A stretch of 54,856 bases of DNA from Deltaproteobacteria bacterium (GCA_022340905.1 JAJDNB010000181.1:1-54856); one strand, 5' to 3'. Counted from the stretch's first letter, positions 27,427-36,061 are shown. Notes: a model not told the origin generated them from the letters alone. Translations and numbers: made by a program.

Positions 27427-28788
27427 ATGGCAAGGGAAAGTAAAACAAAAAATCAGCACATTTGCCAGCAGTGTGGGTTTCAGAACCCTAAATGGTTAGG
27501 AAGATGTCCTGGGTGTGGGCAGTGGAACACCTTGGTGGAAGAGACCACTTGGACTCCAAGGGGTAAGGAACTGCCGTCACCAGCCAGACCGCAACCTATC
27601 GATAGGGTGGAATTAGAGGAAAGCCGAAGAATCTCCTCTAGGATTGTCGAACTGGACCGCGTTCTCGGAGGTGGAGTGGTGCCTGGTTCTGCTGTTCTTA
27701 TAGGCGGCGACCCTGGCATAGGTAAGTCTACCATCTTACTTCAAACCCTCTACGGGCTTACTACCTCCGAGCGCCCTATTCTCTATATATCTGGAGAAGA
27801 GTCCCCTGTGCAGATAAAAATGCGGTCACAGCGGTTAGGTTTGACTTCGTCAGATCTGTATGTGGTGGCCGAATCAGCTCTGGAAAATATCTTACGTCTC
27901 AGTGATGAGCTCAGCCCGGCGGCCTTAGCAGTTGATTCCATCCAAACAGTGTACACCTCTGAACTCGAGTCAGCCCCGGGCAGTGTCAGTCAGGTGAGGC
28001 ACTGTGCTGACCGTCTCATACAGGAAGGAAAAAGAAAAGGGCGGCCGACCTTTCTCGTTGGACATGTTACCAAAGAGGGTGCTATTGCAGGGCCTAAAGT
28101 TCTGGAACACATGGTGGATACAGTGCTCTACTTTGAGGGGGATCGCGGCCATGCCTTCCGTATTCTCCGAGCCACAAAAAACAGATATGGTTCCACCAAC
28201 GAAATCGGGGTCTTTGAGATGAAGGATAACGGCCTTCAGGAAGTAGCCAATCCTTCAGAACTTCTCCTAGCCGAACGGCCTCTTGACACACCAGGATCTA
28301 CAGTAACGGCGGCAATTGAGGGTACTAGAACCATTCTAGTCGAAGTGCAGGCGCTGACGAGCCCATCCAGCCTGGCAGTACCGAGAAGGGCCTCGATGGG
28401 TATAGATCACAATCGCTTGGCTTTGCTGGTGGCGGTCTTGGAAAAGAAAGTTGGGCTCTCCATGCTCCATCAGGACATATTTGTCAATGCGGTGGGGGGT
28501 GTCCGGATTGATGAACCCGCTGTGGATTTGGCCATAGCCACTGCGGTAGCTTCTAGCTTCTTGGATAAACCTGTGGATCCTTATACGATTCTTTTGGGGG
28601 AGGTTGGCCTGACAGGCGAGGTAAGGGCGGTTAGCCGGACCGACATTCGGGTTAAGGAGGCGGCAAAACTCGGGTTCCGTCGCTGTTTACTGCCTCAGAG
28701 CAACGCACAACGACTGGCGACAATTACCTCCATAGAGATCCTGGGAGTGCGATCACTTCAAGATGTCCTCAATGTGCTCTTCAAATAA
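27427..28788 (+). CDS. radA: DNA repair protein RadA
   Basis: 453 residues from ATG 27427; an in-frame TTG at 27409 is less likely. The N-terminal C4 zinc finger uses Cys13, 16, 27 and 30 (CQQCG, CPGCG). The RecA-like ATPase has Walker A GGDPGIGKST (about 93-102). The RadA-specific motif, usually KNRFG, reads KNRYG at about residue 251. The C-terminal Lon-like domain (about 300-453) includes GVRIDEPAVDLAIA. RadA is a DnaB-type helicase that drives branch migration in recombination. The gene is monocistronic by position. Confidence 0.95.
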   Translation: MARESKTKNQHICQQCGFQNPKWLGRCPGCGQWNTLVEETTWTPRGKELPSPARPQPIDRVELEESRRISSRIVELDRVLGGGVVPGSAVLIGGDPGIGKSTILLQTLYGLTTSERPILYISGEESPVQIKMRSQRLGLTSSDLYVVAESALENILRLSDELSPAALAVDSIQTVYTSELESAPGSVSQVRHCADRLIQEGKRKGRPTFLVGHVTKEGAIAGPKVLEHMVDTVLYFEGDRGHAFRILRATKNRYGSTNEIGVFEMKDNGLQEVANPSELLLAERPLDTPGSTVTAAIEGTRTILVEVQALTSPSSLAVPRRASMGIDHNRLALLVAVLEKKVGLSMLHQDIFVNAVGGVRIDEPAVDLAIATAVASSFLDKPVDPYTILLGEVGLTGEVRAVSRTDIRVKEAAKLGFRRCLLPQSNAQRLATITSIEILGVRSLQDVLNVLFK

Positions 28789-28852
28789 ATCGAAGTGTGC
28801 TTTTATCAGGTTCCGGTAAACCTGGTCCTTCCCCGCAAAACAAGCTGAGTAG

Positions 28853-28965
28853 AAATTACAAATCACAAACTTCAAATATCAAACAAATAACAATTACCAA
28901 AATTCCAAACTTGTTTCGGTCATTTGGTATTGGAATTTCAGATTTGTTTGTAGTTTGATACTTGG
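28853..28965. repeat. Inverted repeat of AAATTCCAAA/TTTGGAATTT words
   Basis: AAATTACAAATCACAAACTT, CAAATATCAAACAAAT and CCAAAATTCCAAAC on the left are imperfectly complementary to TTTGGTATTGGAATTTCAGA and TTTGTTTGTAGTTTGATA on the right, making a long AT-rich hairpin. The spacer 28789-29230 otherwise contains a small CAGGTT-CCGGTA-AACCTG hairpin (28808-28825, no T tract) and the sigma54-like site. Confidence 0.7.
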
Positions 28966-29167
28966 CCATACTTCCCCGCAAAGTAAGATCTTCGACAGGT
29001 CTGGATTCTCTACTTCCAACTACATTTGGCTCTAAGGCAAAAAGTTGGCCATATAGCAAAGAAGCTGTTGGTTATTTGGCTAAATCTATTTTAGACCAAA
29101 AGCCCTTGAAAGATATAACATGTTGATAAAATTTAATTTATCTGTTCCAACCATTGGTACCCTTCCC

Positions 29168-29183
29168 TGGTATTGCTTTTGCA
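29168..29183 (+). promoter_or_regulatory. Candidate sigma54 (RpoN) promoter for the PilZ gene
   Basis: TGGTATTGCTTTTGCA matches the -24/-12 pattern TGGCAC-N5-TTGCA: the GG and GC doublets have exactly 10 nt between them and the full TTGCA element is present. It lies 48 bp before the ATG. No cognate enhancer-binding protein gene is nearby. Confidence 0.4.
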
Positions 29184-29230
29184 ATCAGGTAAATCGCCTT
29201 TTTGGTCTGAAATTAAGGGGCACGTGAGCT

Positions 29231-29713
29231 ATGTATTTATTCGATGCAGAACGGAGTAAGCGAACAGGACTTCGAATTCCAGTGGATTTCGACGTTAGGT
29301 GCGAGTTGGTGGGCTATCCAACCGTCATGGCAAAAGCCGTCAATATGAGCACCGGTGGCATCTTTATTACCACAACAGAGCCCATTGGCGTGCAGGTAAG
29401 AATGAACTTGGAATTCTTGATGCCCGACACTCTGAACTCGATTCAGGTTCAAGGCGAATCAGTTTGGAGCCGTCCCCTAGAAGCTCAACAAGACCTTTGG
29501 CAGGGAACGGGCATCAAGTTTGTCGGTCTCCCTGAGCCCTATCTTAACCTTATCAGAGATTACTCTTTGAGCAGACTCTACGATGACGAATTCGTGCGCA
29601 GGGAGGGAATAATTCACATACTGAGCGACATTCGCAACCTTCCTCCCCTGGACCGCTTAAAGGCTTATCACATTCTGATCAGAAAAGAGGGTAAGCTTAA
29701 CGTATTGCACTAG
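29231..29713 (+). CDS. PilZ domain protein
   Basis: 160 residues. PilZ domains bind cyclic di-GMP. The binding motifs are visible: RTGLR (R-x3-R) near residue 11 and NMSTGG (the N-x-S-x-x-G form) near 40, followed by beta-barrel strands up to about 110. The C-terminal 50 residues are helical, with LPPLDRLKAYHIL, and do not match another domain I know. It stands alone with its own candidate sigma54 promoter, so a motility or surface role is possible but not shown. Confidence 0.85.
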   Translation: MYLFDAERSKRTGLRIPVDFDVRCELVGYPTVMAKAVNMSTGGIFITTTEPIGVQVRMNLEFLMPDTLNSIQVQGESVWSRPLEAQQDLWQGTGIKFVGLPEPYLNLIRDYSLSRLYDDEFVRREGIIHILSDIRNLPPLDRLKAYHILIRKEGKLNVLH

Positions 29714-29887
29714 TCCGAGAGTTCACCCACCCAGTTACTACGCACCAAGTCCGCCTAGCGCATAGCGTGATATTGCAGTAGTCAGTAGCCAGTAGTTTAA
29801 GGGAAGGAAATCTTAGTCGCACTTCTCTTGAATGCTGGATTTTGACTACCGTTTCCTTGCTTTTAAATCCGCAATCTAATGGCCATC

Positions 29888-29951
29888 TACCTCGCACAAC
29901 AAATGACAGCGCAGCGTAGTGACCTAATGACGGCGAAGCCTAGTGACCAAA
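29888..29951. repeat. Half-size GTCATT/AATGAC mini-palindrome array
   Basis: Units of AATGAC/TAGTGAC joined by short GC-rich inserts: ACAAATGACAGCGCAGCG, TAGTGACC, TAATGACGGCGAAGCC, TAGTGACC. It is the reverse complement of the array at 44.72 kb, with two mismatches over about 50 nt. Confidence 0.8.
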
Positions 29952-30045
29952 ATCTCCATGCCCTATGCCCCATGCAAATCTCTCCTGACACCTGAAACCA
30001 CAGTCCTAGCTCCATGCTGTGCTCCATGCTCTCTGTCATCTGACT
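29952..30045. repeat. ATGCCC words and partial TTTCAGG element
   Basis: TCCATGCCCTATGCCCCATG, then TCTCCTGACACCTGAAACC, then AGCTCCATGCTGTGCTCCAT. This is the same set and order as at 53.22-53.28 kb. It ends directly at the stop codon of the kinase gene. Confidence 0.7.
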
Positions 30046-30046
30046 C

Positions 30047-32263
30047 TCATTCCCAGATCGAACCATCTTCCAGGAGGCTTTTGAGCACCGAGAGCACTTC
30101 GGCACCGCTCTGGAAACGGTCTTTCGGATCTTTGGTCAGAAGCCTCGAAATCACGGCTTCCAGCTTCGGATGGATTTGTGGGTTTATCTCGTGCAAAGGG
30201 GGCGGATCTTCGGTGGTGATCTTTTTGAGAATGGCAGTGATGTTGGCCCCTGTAAAAGGGCGTTGCCCGCATAGAAGTTCATAAAACATGACACCTACTG
30301 AAAACAGATCGGAGCGTCCGTCCACCTTCTCCAGATCGATTTGCTCCGGCGACATATAGCTTGGAGTACCAATCAGGGCTGCCGTTTGGGTGGCATCAGA
30401 AGTGACCATCTTGGTAATGCCAAAGTCCATTATTTTGGGGCGACCGTCTTTGGGCAGCATTATGTTACTGGGTTTGATGTCTCGGTGGACGACGCCTGCC
30501 TTGTGGGCATAATCAAGGGCATGGCAAATATGCCCGATTATGGTCGTTGCCTGCCTGGGCTTGAGCAGGGTCTGTTCTGTGCAGAAGTGAGTGAGTTCCT
30601 GCCCCTCAATAAATTCCATGGCTATGTAGAGGTGGCCTCCTTTTTCAACCACATCGTATATGGTAACAATGCCAGGATGAGACAGTTGGCCGGCGATCTG
30701 AGCCTCTCTCAACGACCTTTCTTTCAAATCCGCGAGCTGCTTGGCTCCGAGAGTCTGGTCCAGTCTAATTGTCTTGATGGCTACGGACCTGCCGATTTTG
30801 GGATCCACGGCTTTGTAGACCACTCCCATGGCGCCATGAGCCAATTCTGATTCGATGTGATATCGGCCGACAGTTTCCCCTTCAGTGGGGACTTCGGAAG
30901 TGTCTGCAGCAATAGTCTCCACCGGCTGAAGAAGGGTTTCCTTCACTGTTTCAGGTGCAGCCGAAGGCGAGGCCACTCTCACCACCTGGAGCACGAGGCT
31001 GAGAGAAAGAATGAGAAGAGCCGGGAAGAGGGGTTTGAACCAGAGATTGTGAGCGCTAAGACCCCAATAAGATCCTGCCACCAATAATCCCAGGAGAAGA
31101 AAGCAGCTCAACCAGAGCAGCCAGGAGCGGCGACTACCTGCGGCTGCAAACAGGGCTATGGCACAAAGGAGCATGAACGCCACCTCTCCGATACCAGTTA
31201 GATCCGACCGGACAATAAAGCGATCACCCAAAATATTGGCCACCACTGTGGCATGCTTTTCCACCCCGGGGTATCCTGGGCCGAAGGGTGTGGGCCACAG
31301 ATCATGCAGTCCCGCTGCAACCACTCCCACCAGAACGATTTTGTCTCTCAGTAAATCAGGCTCAATCTTTCCTTCCATAAGATCGCTGTAAGAGAAATAA
31401 GGGTAACTCTCTCTGCCGCCACTGTAATTGAGACCAACGAAACCACGATCGTCAATGGGAACCACATGGTTGCCGAGTACTATGCTTTCACCGCTGTTAA
31501 CTTTTACCTCTGCCCAGCTGAGACCCAGATATAAGCGGGCCAGCTGTATGCCAAGGGAGGGAAAGTATTGGTCTCGGAAAGCGATAATGACTGGGTCGTT
31601 CCGCAGAACTCCGTCTCTGTCCAAATAGGCATTGACGAACCCCATTGCCGATGCGGCTTTTGCCAAAACCGCGGTTGGGGTGAAGACGGTGCTCCCTCGC
31701 AGTAACGGTAGTGAAGGTAATCTGCCAGGATCATCAAACAAAAGGTAGGCTGAGTGAGACAGAGACTCAGGCATTGTGAAGGTTCCTTCCCGATCGGAAC
31801 CTTTGAACTCAAAATAAAAGGGAAGAACCACATTGCCCGCTTTCTTTATGGCCAGGGCCAGGAGCTGGTCATTAGAGTATAGAGACTGCTGGCTCCTGTC
31901 GAGATCTAGCCATTCCAGAAGGGAGATGAGTTCTTCGTCATGAGCTACGGGTTTTGCCTGCGACTGGGAGGGCAGGAAAGATATATCTATACCGATGGTT
32001 CTTGAGCCGGCCTCAGTGATTCTGTGGATCAAACCACCAATCCATGCACGTGGCCAGGGCCACCGCCCGTAATGGGCAATGCTCTGGTCGTCGATGGCGA
32101 CTATGGCAATTTGGGAATTGGTTGGAGCGGGACCCCGAAGGCGAAGAAAGAGGTCGCGGATTTTTAGATGAGTGTTTTCGAGAGGACCCAATGAAGCAAC
32201 ATGAAAGATGGCGAAAAAAAGGAAGACCCCAATGGTGGTTAGTAGTGCTTTTCTATAATTCAT
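30047..32263 (-). CDS. CHASE2-domain membrane Ser/Thr protein kinase
   Basis: 738 residues. One N-terminal membrane helix (about 7-27), an extracytoplasmic CHASE2 sensor (about 30-345, with DRSQQSLYSNDQLLALAIKK and a GFVGLNYSGGRESYPYFSY strand pair), then about three helices (350-425). The cytoplasmic Hanks-type kinase spans about 465-735: glycine loop ELAHGAMGVVYKA, VAIK lysine, catalytic HRDIKPSN (about 591), DFGITKM, and activation-segment GTPSYMSPEQ. All catalytic residues are present. The ATG overlaps the TGA of the LysM-FecR gene, so kinase and FecR protein are made together and may form a sensing pair. Ligand and targets are unknown. Confidence 0.92.
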   Translation of the reverse strand: MNYRKALLTTIGVFLFFAIFHVASLGPLENTHLKIRDLFLRLRGPAPTNSQIAIVAIDDQSIAHYGRWPWPRAWIGGLIHRITEAGSRTIGIDISFLPSQSQAKPVAHDEELISLLEWLDLDRSQQSLYSNDQLLALAIKKAGNVVLPFYFEFKGSDREGTFTMPESLSHSAYLLFDDPGRLPSLPLLRGSTVFTPTAVLAKAASAMGFVNAYLDRDGVLRNDPVIIAFRDQYFPSLGIQLARLYLGLSWAEVKVNSGESIVLGNHVVPIDDRGFVGLNYSGGRESYPYFSYSDLMEGKIEPDLLRDKIVLVGVVAAGLHDLWPTPFGPGYPGVEKHATVVANILGDRFIVRSDLTGIGEVAFMLLCAIALFAAAGSRRSWLLWLSCFLLLGLLVAGSYWGLSAHNLWFKPLFPALLILSLSLVLQVVRVASPSAAPETVKETLLQPVETIAADTSEVPTEGETVGRYHIESELAHGAMGVVYKAVDPKIGRSVAIKTIRLDQTLGAKQLADLKERSLREAQIAGQLSHPGIVTIYDVVEKGGHLYIAMEFIEGQELTHFCTEQTLLKPRQATTIIGHICHALDYAHKAGVVHRDIKPSNIMLPKDGRPKIMDFGITKMVTSDATQTAALIGTPSYMSPEQIDLEKVDGRSDLFSVGVMFYELLCGQRPFTGANITAILKKITTEDPPPLHEINPQIHPKLEAVISRLLTKDPKDRFQSGAEVLSVLKSLLEDGSIWE

Positions 32264-33249
32264 AGCTCGCCATAGAAGTCTTTGTCACGGGCTTCATTCC
32301 AGCGAACCCACGCCTCCATTCTTGCCTTGTCAAGATCGAAAGCGGAGATTGTACTTCTTCCTTCCCGTCCGAGGGTCACCTGCTGGTACTGCCGGAGTAG
32401 CAATTGTTCCCAGGCCTCGCGGGACATCCTGGTCGGCCCAGGAACACGGGTAGGCTCTTGGAGCTTTGGGACCTTTTCTCCCGGGGCTAAATCGCCTGCA
32501 AAAGGGTTGTAGACCTGGACAGTGCCGGAATGAACACGAACCTGCGTTTGTTGGTTGGAATCGACCTGTAGATCGTAGACTGTGCCCTGCACGGCGGTAA
32601 TAGCAGTGGGGGTGTCCACTTGGTATTTGGAGCCGAAGCCCAGTAATCGAGTAACTCGTGTCCACAGTTTGCCGAGAGAAAGGGCAAAACGGTAGGTCTC
32701 TTTTTCGGGCTTCCTTTCGACTTCTTTTAGCTCCAAAGTGCTATTGGATGCAACTCGGAGAACACTACGGTTGTCCAAGACCAGCTCAAGCCGTCCGTTT
32801 TCGAGGACCCGGACTTTGTCTCCCCCTCTGAGGATCGCATTGGAACTGAGTTTTCTCCAGGTGTTGTCTCCCCCTGCCATCACCTGCACCTCGCCCTCCA
32901 CCAAGGTGGCCACTGCGCGGGAAGCTGCAGCGGCCATCCTCTTGCTTTCGACTAGCGGTGCAGGAGCAGTAGACTCCGCTGGTTTTTCTGAGGGTTTAGG
33001 GAGGTACACCACTTGACCCACTGTTATGCGGTTAAGATCTCTGATTTCGGGGTTAAGCTTCTCGATTTGCTCTAATATGTCCTGGTTATAGGAATGAAGG
33101 TGTTTAAGAGCAAGGTAGCTGATAGTGTCGCCTGGTCTCACCTTAACGGTTATGAGCGAAACGGATTCGGCTTGCACAAAAGTGGCAGCCAGCAGGAGAA
33201 GTAGAACTGCAATTCGGCGTGGCCCAACCAAACTGAATAAGTTCGTCAT
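32260..33249 (-). CDS. LysM-FecR domain exported protein
   Basis: 329 residues from ATG 33249, chosen for the clean signal peptide (RRIAVLLLLLAATFVQA); a GTG at 33282 with GAGGCGAGA before it is a real alternative. The LysM domain (about 32-80: VRPGDTISYLALKHL, INRI-like LNRITVGQVVYLP) should bind peptidoglycan. The FecR-like domain (about 110-245) shows GGDKVRVLENGRLELVLDN and TPTAITAVQGTVYDLQVD. The C-terminal 70 residues are charged. FecR domains here are not next to a sigma factor; instead the gene overlaps a CHASE2 kinase by 4 bases. Confidence 0.85.
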   Translation of the reverse strand: MTNLFSLVGPRRIAVLLLLLAATFVQAESVSLITVKVRPGDTISYLALKHLHSYNQDILEQIEKLNPEIRDLNRITVGQVVYLPKPSEKPAESTAPAPLVESKRMAAAASRAVATLVEGEVQVMAGGDNTWRKLSSNAILRGGDKVRVLENGRLELVLDNRSVLRVASNSTLELKEVERKPEKETYRFALSLGKLWTRVTRLLGFGSKYQVDTPTAITAVQGTVYDLQVDSNQQTQVRVHSGTVQVYNPFAGDLAPGEKVPKLQEPTRVPGPTRMSREAWEQLLLRQYQQVTLGREGRSTISAFDLDKARMEAWVRWNEARDKDFYGEL

Positions 33250-33397
33250 GCGCTTGAATATCCTCAAATTAAGAAGCTGCACTCTCGCCTCAAACCTTGA
33301 ATCTTTTTAGCAAAAGTCATGCTAGGTTGCAACCGGAGAAATCCACAGTGCAAGCAAAGCTTGAGGTGAGAGTAAGAATAATAGGGTAAAGTAAAAC

Positions 33398-33426
33398 TTG
33401 ATTTAAGCCTTTTAACTAAATACAGT
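33398..33426 (+). promoter_or_regulatory. Candidate sigma70-type promoter for cbiA
   Basis: TTGATT (33398-33403, 4/6) and TACAGT (33421-33426, 4/6) with 17-nt spacing, about 50 bp before the cbiA ATG. The spacer between the divergent fecR-like and cbiA genes (33250-33476) has no repeat element and no cobalamin riboswitch. Confidence 0.3.
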
Positions 33427-33476
33427 GTAATTTTTGGGAGATGTCAGACAGGAAAACTCTTTTTGCGGAATAGACA

Positions 33477-34883
33477 ATGGTTGGACTCGGCAAAGACTCT
33501 AAAGCTAGGCCGGATCCCAGGTGCTTGGTGATTGCCGGAAGTCACTCCGGAGTGGGCAAAACCACCATCTCCCTGGGCTTAATGGCGGCATTCAAAAATA
33601 GAGGACTAAAGGTACAGGGATTCAAGGTTGGGCCAGATTTTATTGATCCAGGTCACCACAGCAGATTGCTGGGCACGCCGAGTCGCAACCTAGACGGTTG
33701 GATGCTATCCAAGGCATATAACTTGGATACCTTTTGCCAGTCGATGTGCGATAAAGATTTGGCTATAGTGGAAGGGGTAATGGGTTTATTTGATGGTTAT
33801 GATGGGCGCTCCGAAGAAGGATCCACCGCCCAGATGGCCAAATGGCTCGACTGCCCGGTAATCCTGGTTGTGGACGCGAGTAGCATGGCGAGGAGTATTG
33901 CTGCCTTGGTTCATGGATTCCACACCTTCGACCCAGACTTACGACTGGTGGGGGTGATAGCCAACAGAGTGGCAAGCCAGAGCCACGCTCGATTTCTAGC
34001 TGAGGCAATGGAGTCGATTCGTACTATTGCCTTCCTCGGAGGGTTGCCCCGTAGTAAAGAAATAACCATACCTGAGCGGCATCTTGGCTTGATAACTTCA
34101 GATGAAGACCCATATTCTAGTGATCTATTTGACACATTGGCTACGCTGATGGAAAAACACCTCGACCTAGACAGGCTAAACGAACTGCCCGCTTGTCGGA
34201 TGAAGAGGAAAAATACCGCTCTCTCCAAGGCCGGTCAGTCCAGCCTGCGACTGGGGGTAGCACGGGATGAGGCTTTCTGTTTCTATTACCAGGATAATTT
34301 GGACCTCCTGACTCATTTCGGTGCGGATCTTTGCTTTTTTTCGCCGGTTCGTGATTCGCACCTACCGCCTGATCTGTCGGGTCTGTACCTGGGAGGAGGC
34401 TACCCTGAGCTTTTTGCCAGGCAGCTCGGGGAGAATCATCATCTCAAGGGCGAAATCCTGGCGGCAGCGCGAGGGGGAATGCCGGTATTCGCAGAGTGTG
34501 GCGGTTTTATGTACCTCACCCGCTCAATTGAGGTGGAGCAAAGAGATTATCCCATGGTTGGCCTGTACCCATTCAAAACCCGGATGCTCTCTCGCCGAAA
34601 GGCTCTTGGTTATCGTGAAGTGGTTCTCAAAAAGGGTACCTTGCTGGGACCGGAGGGGCTTAAAGCCAGAGGCCATGAATTTCATTACTCTGAACTGATC
34701 AGTGAAACAGAGGAGATTGCTGACCTTTACCACATAAGTAACCGCAATGGCATGACAGTGGGGATAGATGGCTTTAAGGTTTACAATACCGTGGCGGGCT
34801 ACATTCATTTTCATTTCGGCAGTAACCCGGAAATGGCAGCCAATTTTGTTGCTAGCTGCAGAGAGTACAAAAATCAAAGTTAG
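33477..34883 (+). CDS. cbiA: Cobyrinate a,c-diamide synthase CbiA
   Basis: 468 residues. It amidates the a and c carboxylates of cobyrinate using glutamine and ATP. The N-terminal P-loop domain begins with VIAGSHSGVGKTT (P-loop 21-30) and contains KVGPDFIDPGHHS and VEGVMGLFDG, the CbiA signatures. The C-terminal class I amidotransferase domain has GLYLGGGYPELFARQL, nucleophile Cys341 in FAECGGFMYL, and the final GYIHFHFGSNPE. The start lacks a strong Shine-Dalgarno. It is the first gene of the cobalamin region; the spacer to cbiC is filled by repeats. Confidence 0.95.
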   Translation: MVGLGKDSKARPDPRCLVIAGSHSGVGKTTISLGLMAAFKNRGLKVQGFKVGPDFIDPGHHSRLLGTPSRNLDGWMLSKAYNLDTFCQSMCDKDLAIVEGVMGLFDGYDGRSEEGSTAQMAKWLDCPVILVVDASSMARSIAALVHGFHTFDPDLRLVGVIANRVASQSHARFLAEAMESIRTIAFLGGLPRSKEITIPERHLGLITSDEDPYSSDLFDTLATLMEKHLDLDRLNELPACRMKRKNTALSKAGQSSLRLGVARDEAFCFYYQDNLDLLTHFGADLCFFSPVRDSHLPPDLSGLYLGGGYPELFARQLGENHHLKGEILAAARGGMPVFAECGGFMYLTRSIEVEQRDYPMVGLYPFKTRMLSRRKALGYREVVLKKGTLLGPEGLKARGHEFHYSELISETEEIADLYHISNRNGMTVGIDGFKVYNTVAGYIHFHFGSNPEMAANFVASCREYKNQS

Positions 34884-34919
34884 GTGAAAGTGCGAGGGAT
34901 TGTAAGAGCAAGGAGCTGA

Positions 34920-35003
34920 GTTATTGCGGATTTCGGATTTCGGATTGCGAATTTCGAAATTTAAACCCTATGCTCTATGCTCTTTGCCCCATGCTTCTTT
35001 ATC
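34920..35003. repeat. Dispersed words (GGATTTCGGATT and ATGCTC/ATGCCC)
   Basis: The cbiA-cbiC spacer carries TTGCGGATTTCGGATTTCGG, GCGAATTTCGAAATTT, and CCCTATGCTCTATGCTC with TTGCCCCATGC. The TTTCGGATT words return at 37.35 kb. Confidence 0.6.
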
Positions 35004-35047
35004 AACGGACGACGGACTCATGAATTTACCGAGTGTGAGGGGAGATA

Positions 35048-35683
35048 ATGGTTGAGATTACCAAGGTGGACCCGGCTGAAATAGAATCATTGAGCTTCAA
35101 AATAATCCAGGAAGAGGCGGGTGAGCACGGTTTCGAACCTGAAAAATGGGCAGTTGTCCGCAGACTCATACACACCACGGCAGACTTTGATTTCATAAGA
35201 CAGACCCGCTTCCACCAACAGGCAATTGATGCTGGGATTTCCGCAATAAAGACTGGAGCAGCCATTGTCACCGATACGCATATGGCCCGGGCCGGAATCA
35301 CCGAGACCCATTTGGCTCCATTTGGTTGTGAGGTGCACTGCTTTATCAACGATGACGAGGTAATCGCTGCTGCCAAGGCTGACAACATTACCCGCGCCGC
35401 TGCGGCGGTGGCGCAAGGGCGCGATCTTCTGAATGGCGGCATAGCAGTCATCGGCAATGCGCCAACCGCCCTGATCGAATTGGTTAGACTCTTCCAACAG
35501 GGGGAGGTTCGACCGGCACTGGTTGTAGGGATGGTGGTGGGTTTTGTCAATGCGGCGGAGGCCAAAGAGTTATTGATGGAATCAGGGCTTATCTACATCA
35601 CAGTTGCGGGCAGGAAGGGAGGGAGTGCTGTTGCCGCCGCTACTGTCAATGCTCTTGCTGACCTGGCCGCAAAGAAAGAGTGA
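35048..35683 (+). CDS. cbiC: Cobalt-precorrin-8 methylmutase CbiC
   Basis: 211 residues with GTGAGGGGAGATA before the ATG. It moves the C11 methyl group to C12, giving cobyrinate. Family motifs: FIRQTRFHQQAIDAGISAI near residue 60, AAIVTDTHMARAGI (about 73-87), AVIGNAPTALIELVRL (about 135-150), and GFVNAAEAKELL with a C-terminal GRKGGSAVAAATVNAL. The catalytic His is expected in the N-terminal half (VRRLIHTTADFDF). Its 3' spacer holds the large GTCATT array. Confidence 0.95.
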   Translation: MVEITKVDPAEIESLSFKIIQEEAGEHGFEPEKWAVVRRLIHTTADFDFIRQTRFHQQAIDAGISAIKTGAAIVTDTHMARAGITETHLAPFGCEVHCFINDDEVIAAAKADNITRAAAAVAQGRDLLNGGIAVIGNAPTALIELVRLFQQGEVRPALVVGMVVGFVNAAEAKELLMESGLIYITVAGRKGGSAVAAATVNALADLAAKKE

Positions 35684-35746
35684 AAGCTGGAGAACTTTCT
35701 AAAAAGTTCACAAACTCAGGGGTCATTATGCTCCCCTTTCACTCTT

Positions 35747-35988
35747 AGTCATTTGGCCACTGAAAGTGGCCGTCATTACGCTACGCTGTCATTATGCCTT
35801 CGGCGTCATTTATGGTCATTAAGTCATTACGCTTCGTTGGCGTTAGGTGGTCATTTATTGTTTAGACATAATGACTAAATCACGGGCGTCAGCCCAAATG
35901 ACAGGCGCAAGTCTTAATGACGGCCGCAAGGCCTAGTGACGGGCGCAGCCCAAGTGACAACGTAGCGCGTATGCGCGAAGTGTAGTGA
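35747..35988. repeat. Large GTCATT-linked mini-palindrome array, copy A
   Basis: About 240 nt built of GTCATT spacers and short GC-rich palindromes on the left (GGCCAC-TGAAA-GTGGCC, GCC-TTC-GGC), a near-palindromic centre around 35850-35876 (GTCATTTATTGTTTAGACAT), and AATGAC/TAGTGAC spacers with further palindromes on the right (GGGC-GTCA-GCCC, GGCC-GCAA-GGCC, GGGC-GCA-GCCC). It fills the cbiC-cbiD spacer, and a copy in reverse orientation fills the cbiL-Gate spacer. Irregular unit length and lack of cas genes exclude CRISPR. Confidence 0.9.
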
Positions 35989-36061
35989 CTAAGATGAAGA
36001 TAGACGCCATGCGCTCTGCGCTTGGCGCTCTGCGATTTTACATGAGTGGGCATGGACTGCA

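Noticed and set aside
28808-28825. Terminator after radA
   Set aside because: The CAGGTT/AACCTG hairpin is short and is not followed by a T tract.
35747-35988. CRISPR-like array
   Set aside because: The recurrent element is only 6 nt, unit lengths are irregular, orientation flips at the centre, and there are no cas genes nearby.
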